Source: Deltaproteobacteria bacterium (GTDB lineage: Bacteria; Desulfobacterota; Desulfobulbia; Desulfobulbales; Desulfocapsaceae). Taken from it: a stretch of DNA of 6,389 bases. The stretch's first letter is position 1. Each line of letters starts with the position of its first letter. The stretch spans positions 1 through 6,389 of the forward strand of contig JAJYAX010000093.1 of assembly GCA_021779275.1 (NCBI GenBank), written 5' to 3'. A model generated the notes under the pieces. It made no database searches. It saw nothing but the letters and a program-made list of their open reading frames with translations, and was not told the origin of the DNA. Positions 3,933 to 6,389 of this stretch are shown here, piece after piece. Made by a program: the position numbers and the translations under genes.

Positions 3933-6035
3933 ATGAAAACATTTATACGCCGCTCTTTGAGCGCCTTTATAGTGATCCTTTTTTTCACTGCCGGTCCCGC
4001 ACGTGCAAAAGACGCCCAAGGGTTTGATCAGAAAAGAAACCAGTTGATCGGATATATGCTGGACAAACAGCTTCCGGCCATCCATTTCAGTGACAGAAAG
4101 ATGAACAGTTCCCTGTCGCTGGCTGCCTTTGATCTCTACCTGAAACAGCTGGACTATCAAAAAAGATTTTTGTTGAGCCGGGATGTGCAGGAGTTGCGGT
4201 CTTTTGCTCCTCATATTGCCGACAGTCTGGAGCATGGCGCCATTGTCCTGCCGGCAACCGGTTACGACATCATGAAGGAACGGATCAGCCAGGTCGAAAA
4301 GATGGTGGATCAGATAATGGCCGCCGGTTTTGATGTGAATAGTGACGAGGTCTATGAAACCGATCCGGAAAAACTTGCCTTTGTCGACGATCTGAACGGC
4401 TTGAAAGACAGGTGGCGCAAGATTATGAAAGGCCAGGTCATCACCCGCTATCTTGGCCTGGTGGAGGACCGGAAGAAGGCGAAGGACAAGCTGCCGGATG
4501 ATGCTCTGTGGAAACAGGCGAAAGAAAAGGTGGCCAAGGTTAATAAGGAGTTCTTTCTGCGTCTGCATCAGGAAACCCTGCAGGATCATTTTGACCGTTT
4601 CTTCAACTCCATCGCCAGGGCCTTTGATCCGCACACCAATTATCTGCCTCCCGACAAAAAGGAGGATTTTGACATCCAGATGCGTGGCAGTCTGGAAGGG
4701 ATAGGCGCCCTGCTCCGGGAGGAGGACGGTCTGATCAAGGTCGTCAGGATCATTCCCGGCAGTCCTTCAGCCAAACAGGGACGGCTCCAGGCGGAAGATA
4801 CTATCCTCCAGGTCGCGGAGAAGGGGACCGAACCTGTGGATGTCACGGATATGCGTCTTTCTGATGCCGTTCGTCTGATCCGGGGCTCCAAAGGGTCCGA
4901 GGTGCTTCTGACCGTGAAAAAGCCCGATGGAATCAAAGAGATCATCCCGATCATCCGAGACGTGGTCCAAATCGAAGAAACATTCGTCAAGGACACGGTC
5001 CTGGACTCTCCGGATGGAGGCAAGATCGGCTATGTCTTGATCCCGAGTTTTTACAGGGACTTTGAAAAGACAAAAAACGGTGATGATGCCAGAAACGCCA
5101 CCGAGGATACCCGCAAGGCCCTTGATGACCTGAAAAAGACAAAGCTTGAAGGGATTATTCTTGACCTGCGTGACGATGGCGGCGGTTCTCTTGTCGATGC
5201 GGTTGACATTGCCGGTTTGTTTGTAAAATCCGGGCCTATTGTTCAGGTCAAGAACAGCTATGGTAAAACCCGGGTCCTGGATGATGATGATGATAAAATT
5301 GAATATAGCGGGCCGCTTGTTGTCCTTGTGAATCAGTTTTCGGCCTCGGCCTCGGAGATTGTGGCGGCAGCCCTGCAGGATTACAAACGGGCGGTCATCG
5401 TCGGGGGGGCGCACACCCATGGGAAAGGAACGGTGCAGACCATCATAAATCTGAATGAGAATATGCCCGTTCTGCAGTTTAAGAAAATGGAGGATCTGGG
5501 AGCGCTCAAGGTGACAATCCAGAAATTTTACCGGATTACCGGCGGGTCCACCCAGTATAAGGGGGTTGTCCCCGACATCATTCTGCCCAGTTTATTCCAA
5601 TATCTGAAATCAGGTGAAAAATATCTTGATTACTCTCTTCCCTGGGATCAGGTCGGTCCCGTGGACTTCACTCCATTCAGCGGCAAACCCATTGATCTGG
5701 CCATGATCCGGGAGAAGAGCGAGCAGCGGCGAGGGCATGACGAGGGCCTGACCATCATTGCCGAAGAGGCAAAAAAGGCCGAAGAACGAAGCAAACAGAC
5801 GGCTGTTTCGCTGAAGTTGGCCGATATGCGGCAAAAGATGGAAGAGGTCCGTCAGGAGCGAAAAAAGGTTGGCGACCAATACCGGAAATATCAAGAGGGA
5901 ATGGGTGATGACGACCAGTCGGAGATGGACGGAAAGGGTGCGAAAAAAGACGAGGTCCCCGACTGGAAAGAAGAGATTAAAAAGGATCCCTATATAAGTG
6001 AGGCCAAAAACATCATCATCGATATGGGAAAGTGA
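3933..6035 (+). CDS. prc: Carboxyl-terminal (tail-specific) periplasmic protease Prc/Tsp, S41 family
   Basis: At 700 residues it is close to E. coli Prc (682). It degrades or trims periplasmic proteins from their C-termini. Order of parts: Sec signal peptide with ARA cleavage site after residue 25; Tsp N-terminal helical domain (about 35-240) ending in FDPHTNYLPP (231-240); GSLEGIGALL (252-261) leading into a PDZ domain (to about 335) that binds substrate tails; S41 catalytic core (about 360-555) with DLRDDGGGSL (411-420), FSASASEI (469-476) and GKGTVQ (497-502); C-terminal DUF3340-type charged helical region (about 560-700). By alignment S472 is the nucleophile, K498 the general base and D483 matches the conserved Asp of the E. 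coli enzyme. The loop before the lysine (VGGAHTHGK) is one residue longer than in E. coli (VGEPTFGK). A run of five Asp (450-454) lies on a loop before the nucleophile strand. The start is the first ATG after an in-frame TGA; its Shine-Dalgarno is poor (AGAAAA). It appears monocistronic. Confidence 0.95.
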   Translation: MKTFIRRSLSAFIVILFFTAGPARAKDAQGFDQKRNQLIGYMLDKQLPAIHFSDRKMNSSLSLAAFDLYLKQLDYQKRFLLSRDVQELRSFAPHIADSLEHGAIVLPATGYDIMKERISQVEKMVDQIMAAGFDVNSDEVYETDPEKLAFVDDLNGLKDRWRKIMKGQVITRYLGLVEDRKKAKDKLPDDALWKQAKEKVAKVNKEFFLRLHQETLQDHFDRFFNSIARAFDPHTNYLPPDKKEDFDIQMRGSLEGIGALLREEDGLIKVVRIIPGSPSAKQGRLQAEDTILQVAEKGTEPVDVTDMRLSDAVRLIRGSKGSEVLLTVKKPDGIKEIIPIIRDVVQIEETFVKDTVLDSPDGGKIGYVLIPSFYRDFEKTKNGDDARNATEDTRKALDDLKKTKLEGIILDLRDDGGGSLVDAVDIAGLFVKSGPIVQVKNSYGKTRVLDDDDDKIEYSGPLVVLVNQFSASASEIVAAALQDYKRAVIVGGAHTHGKGTVQTIINLNENMPVLQFKKMEDLGALKVTIQKFYRITGGSTQYKGVVPDIILPSLFQYLKSGEKYLDYSLPWDQVGPVDFTPFSGKPIDLAMIREKSEQRRGHDEGLTIIAEEAKKAEERSKQTAVSLKLADMRQKMEEVRQERKKVGDQYRKYQEGMGDDDQSEMDGKGAKKDEVPDWKEEIKKDPYISEAKNIIIDMGK

Positions 6036-6044
6036 GGTCAATGG

Positions 6045-6079
6045 GAATTCCGCCGGAATTTACAGGGGCTCCATCCCTG
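6045..6079 (+). terminator. Two consecutive hairpins after prc, possible terminator
   Basis: Ten bases after the prc stop, AATTCC-GCC-GGAATT (6046-6060) forms a six-pair stem, extendable by a G-U pair. It is followed by CAGGG, a seven-base loop and CCCTG (6063-6079). Neither has a T tract after it, so termination would be weak or factor-dependent. Confidence 0.35.
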
Positions 6080-6111
6080 ACAATCACGCCTTCTCCGGAC
6101 AAAAAATGTTC

Positions 6112-6140
6112 TTGAAAAAGAGAGGGAAAGGTGCTAGAAA
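6112..6140 (+). promoter_or_regulatory. Candidate upstream promoter P1 of the RsbRD-domain gene
   Basis: TTGAAA (5/6), a 17-base spacer and TAGAAA (4/6). The start point would be near 6147, just before the second promoter, giving a leader of about 85 bases. Confidence 0.35.
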
Positions 6141-6147
6141 TGCTCAT

Positions 6148-6176
6148 TTGTGAATGGTCATTCATTTAATTATGAT
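6148..6176 (+). promoter_or_regulatory. Candidate main promoter P2 of the RsbRD-domain gene
   Basis: TTGTGA (4/6), a 17-base spacer and TATGAT (5/6), in an AT-rich stretch. Transcription would start near 6183, with a leader of about 50 bases. The spacer carries most of an exact palindrome, so this promoter is probably under regulator control. Confidence 0.5.
6151..6164. promoter_or_regulatory. Palindromic candidate operator inside promoter P2
   Basis: TGAATG-GT-CATTCA is a perfect 6-2-6 inverted repeat covering the end of the -35 box and the first half of the P2 spacer. A repressor here would block P2. A further TGAATGATTA half-site lies at 6186-6195, just downstream of the -10 box. The shape suits a dimeric regulator such as a TetR-type protein. 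The left part (TTGTGAAT) also equals one half of a Rex site, but the right half does not fit Rex. Confidence 0.4.
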
Positions 6177-6231
6177 TTGTAATTTTGAATGATTATACGG
6201 AAAATGTTTATTCAGAAGAGGCAGTTGGTCG

Positions 6232-6389
6232 ATGGATCTTGACGAAGTATTAAAGAACCACAGGGAGAAGATCGTGGGCAGGTGGGTGGAGTATACCCTG
6301 TCCACATATAAATCATCCGCCTTTTTTCTGAAAGAAAAAGATGCCTTTGCAAACCCGGTCGGCGGCAATATCCGTCAGGCCCTGGGGAA
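6232..6389 (+). CDS. RsbRD N-terminal-domain protein, first 52 codons, cut by window edge
   Basis: The visible part, from MDLDEVLKNHREKIVGRWVE to KEKDAFANPVGGNIRQALG, fits the start of the RsbRD_N (globin-like sensor) domain: an opening amphipathic helix with I-x-x-W (I14 to W18), a helix ending in T-Y (25-26), then the DAFANPVG signature (37-44). In Bacillus, related domains sit at the front of RsbR stressosome proteins. In sulfate-reducing bacteria, stand-alone versions are, from memory, often found directly upstream of dsrM and the dsrMKJOP membrane complex genes. What follows here is outside the window. The start at ATG 6232 is supported by AGAAGAGG ending ten bases before it. No signal peptide is present, so the protein should be cytoplasmic. 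Whether the protein carries more domains cannot be seen. Confidence 0.75.
   Translation, partial: MDLDEVLKNHREKIVGRWVEYTLSTYKSSAFFLKEKDAFANPVGGNIRQALG

Noticed and set aside
5280..5297. DDDDK, which resembles an enterokinase cleavage site, inside prc
   Set aside because: It comes from a short GAT repeat in a surface loop of the protease. Enterokinase is an animal enzyme, so the match has no biological meaning here.
4767..5420. Long minus-strand open frame inside prc, and a similar one at 3891-4634
   Set aside because: Both are antisense to the catalytic and N-terminal regions of a full-length conserved protease. They have no protein-like motifs.
6148..6165. Full Rex operator (TTGTGAA-N-TTCACAA)
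   Set aside because: Only the left half matches. The right half reads CATTCATTT, so the simple TGAATG/CATTCA palindrome explains the sequence better.
6204..6242. Short plus-strand frame starting ATGTTTATTC, ahead of the RsbRD gene
   Set aside because: It has no Shine-Dalgarno, encodes only 12 residues and overlaps the well-supported start of the RsbRD gene in another frame.

Overview
The window reads as chromosomal DNA of an anaerobic Desulfobacterota-type bacterium, most likely a sulfate reducer of the Desulfobulbales kind. This is inferred from gene content and not proven. The supporting signs are a stand-alone biotin carrier next to a dedicated biotin ligase, a large Prc/Tsp-type protease, and an RsbRD N-terminal-domain gene at the right edge. 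From memory, that last gene type often sits just upstream of dsrMKJOP in sulfate reducers. The coding DNA is moderately GC-rich, while the intergenic stretches near 3.6-3.9 kb and 6.1-6.2 kb are clearly AT-richer. No rRNA, tRNA, CRISPR array, transposase, phage gene or recognisable defence system is visible.

Layout: (1) Bases 1-1066, minus strand: a biotin carrier-like protein (356-1066) followed by a biotin-protein ligase family protein (1-333, C-terminus outside the window). They form a two-gene operon with a candidate promoter at 1111-1139. (2) Bases 1254-3102, plus strand: a candidate promoter and 5' hairpin, then cmoA and cmoB six bases apart. Both are confidently recognised, and together they make the cmo5U34 wobble modification of tRNA. 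(3) Bases 3102-3571: a secreted protein of unknown function on the minus strand. It is convergent with cmoB and overlaps an unexplained coding-like frame on the plus strand. (4) Bases 3572-3932: a 361-base divergent intergenic region with two short tandem duplications. (5) Bases 3933-6035: prc, a periplasmic tail-specific S41 protease with all expected domains. (6) Bases 6036-6389: terminator-like hairpins, two overlapping sigma70-type promoters with an exact palindrome inside the second, and the first 52 codons of an RsbRD_N-domain protein.

The genes fall into separate functional blocks: biotin-dependent carboxylation, tRNA wobble modification, envelope proteolysis, and probably signalling or regulation tied to energy metabolism. 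Nothing shows that the blocks form one system. I found no convincing new multi-gene system. The most interesting signals are the divergent carrier/ligase pair, the palindromic promoter at 6148-6176, and the antiparallel coding-like overlap at 3102-3227.
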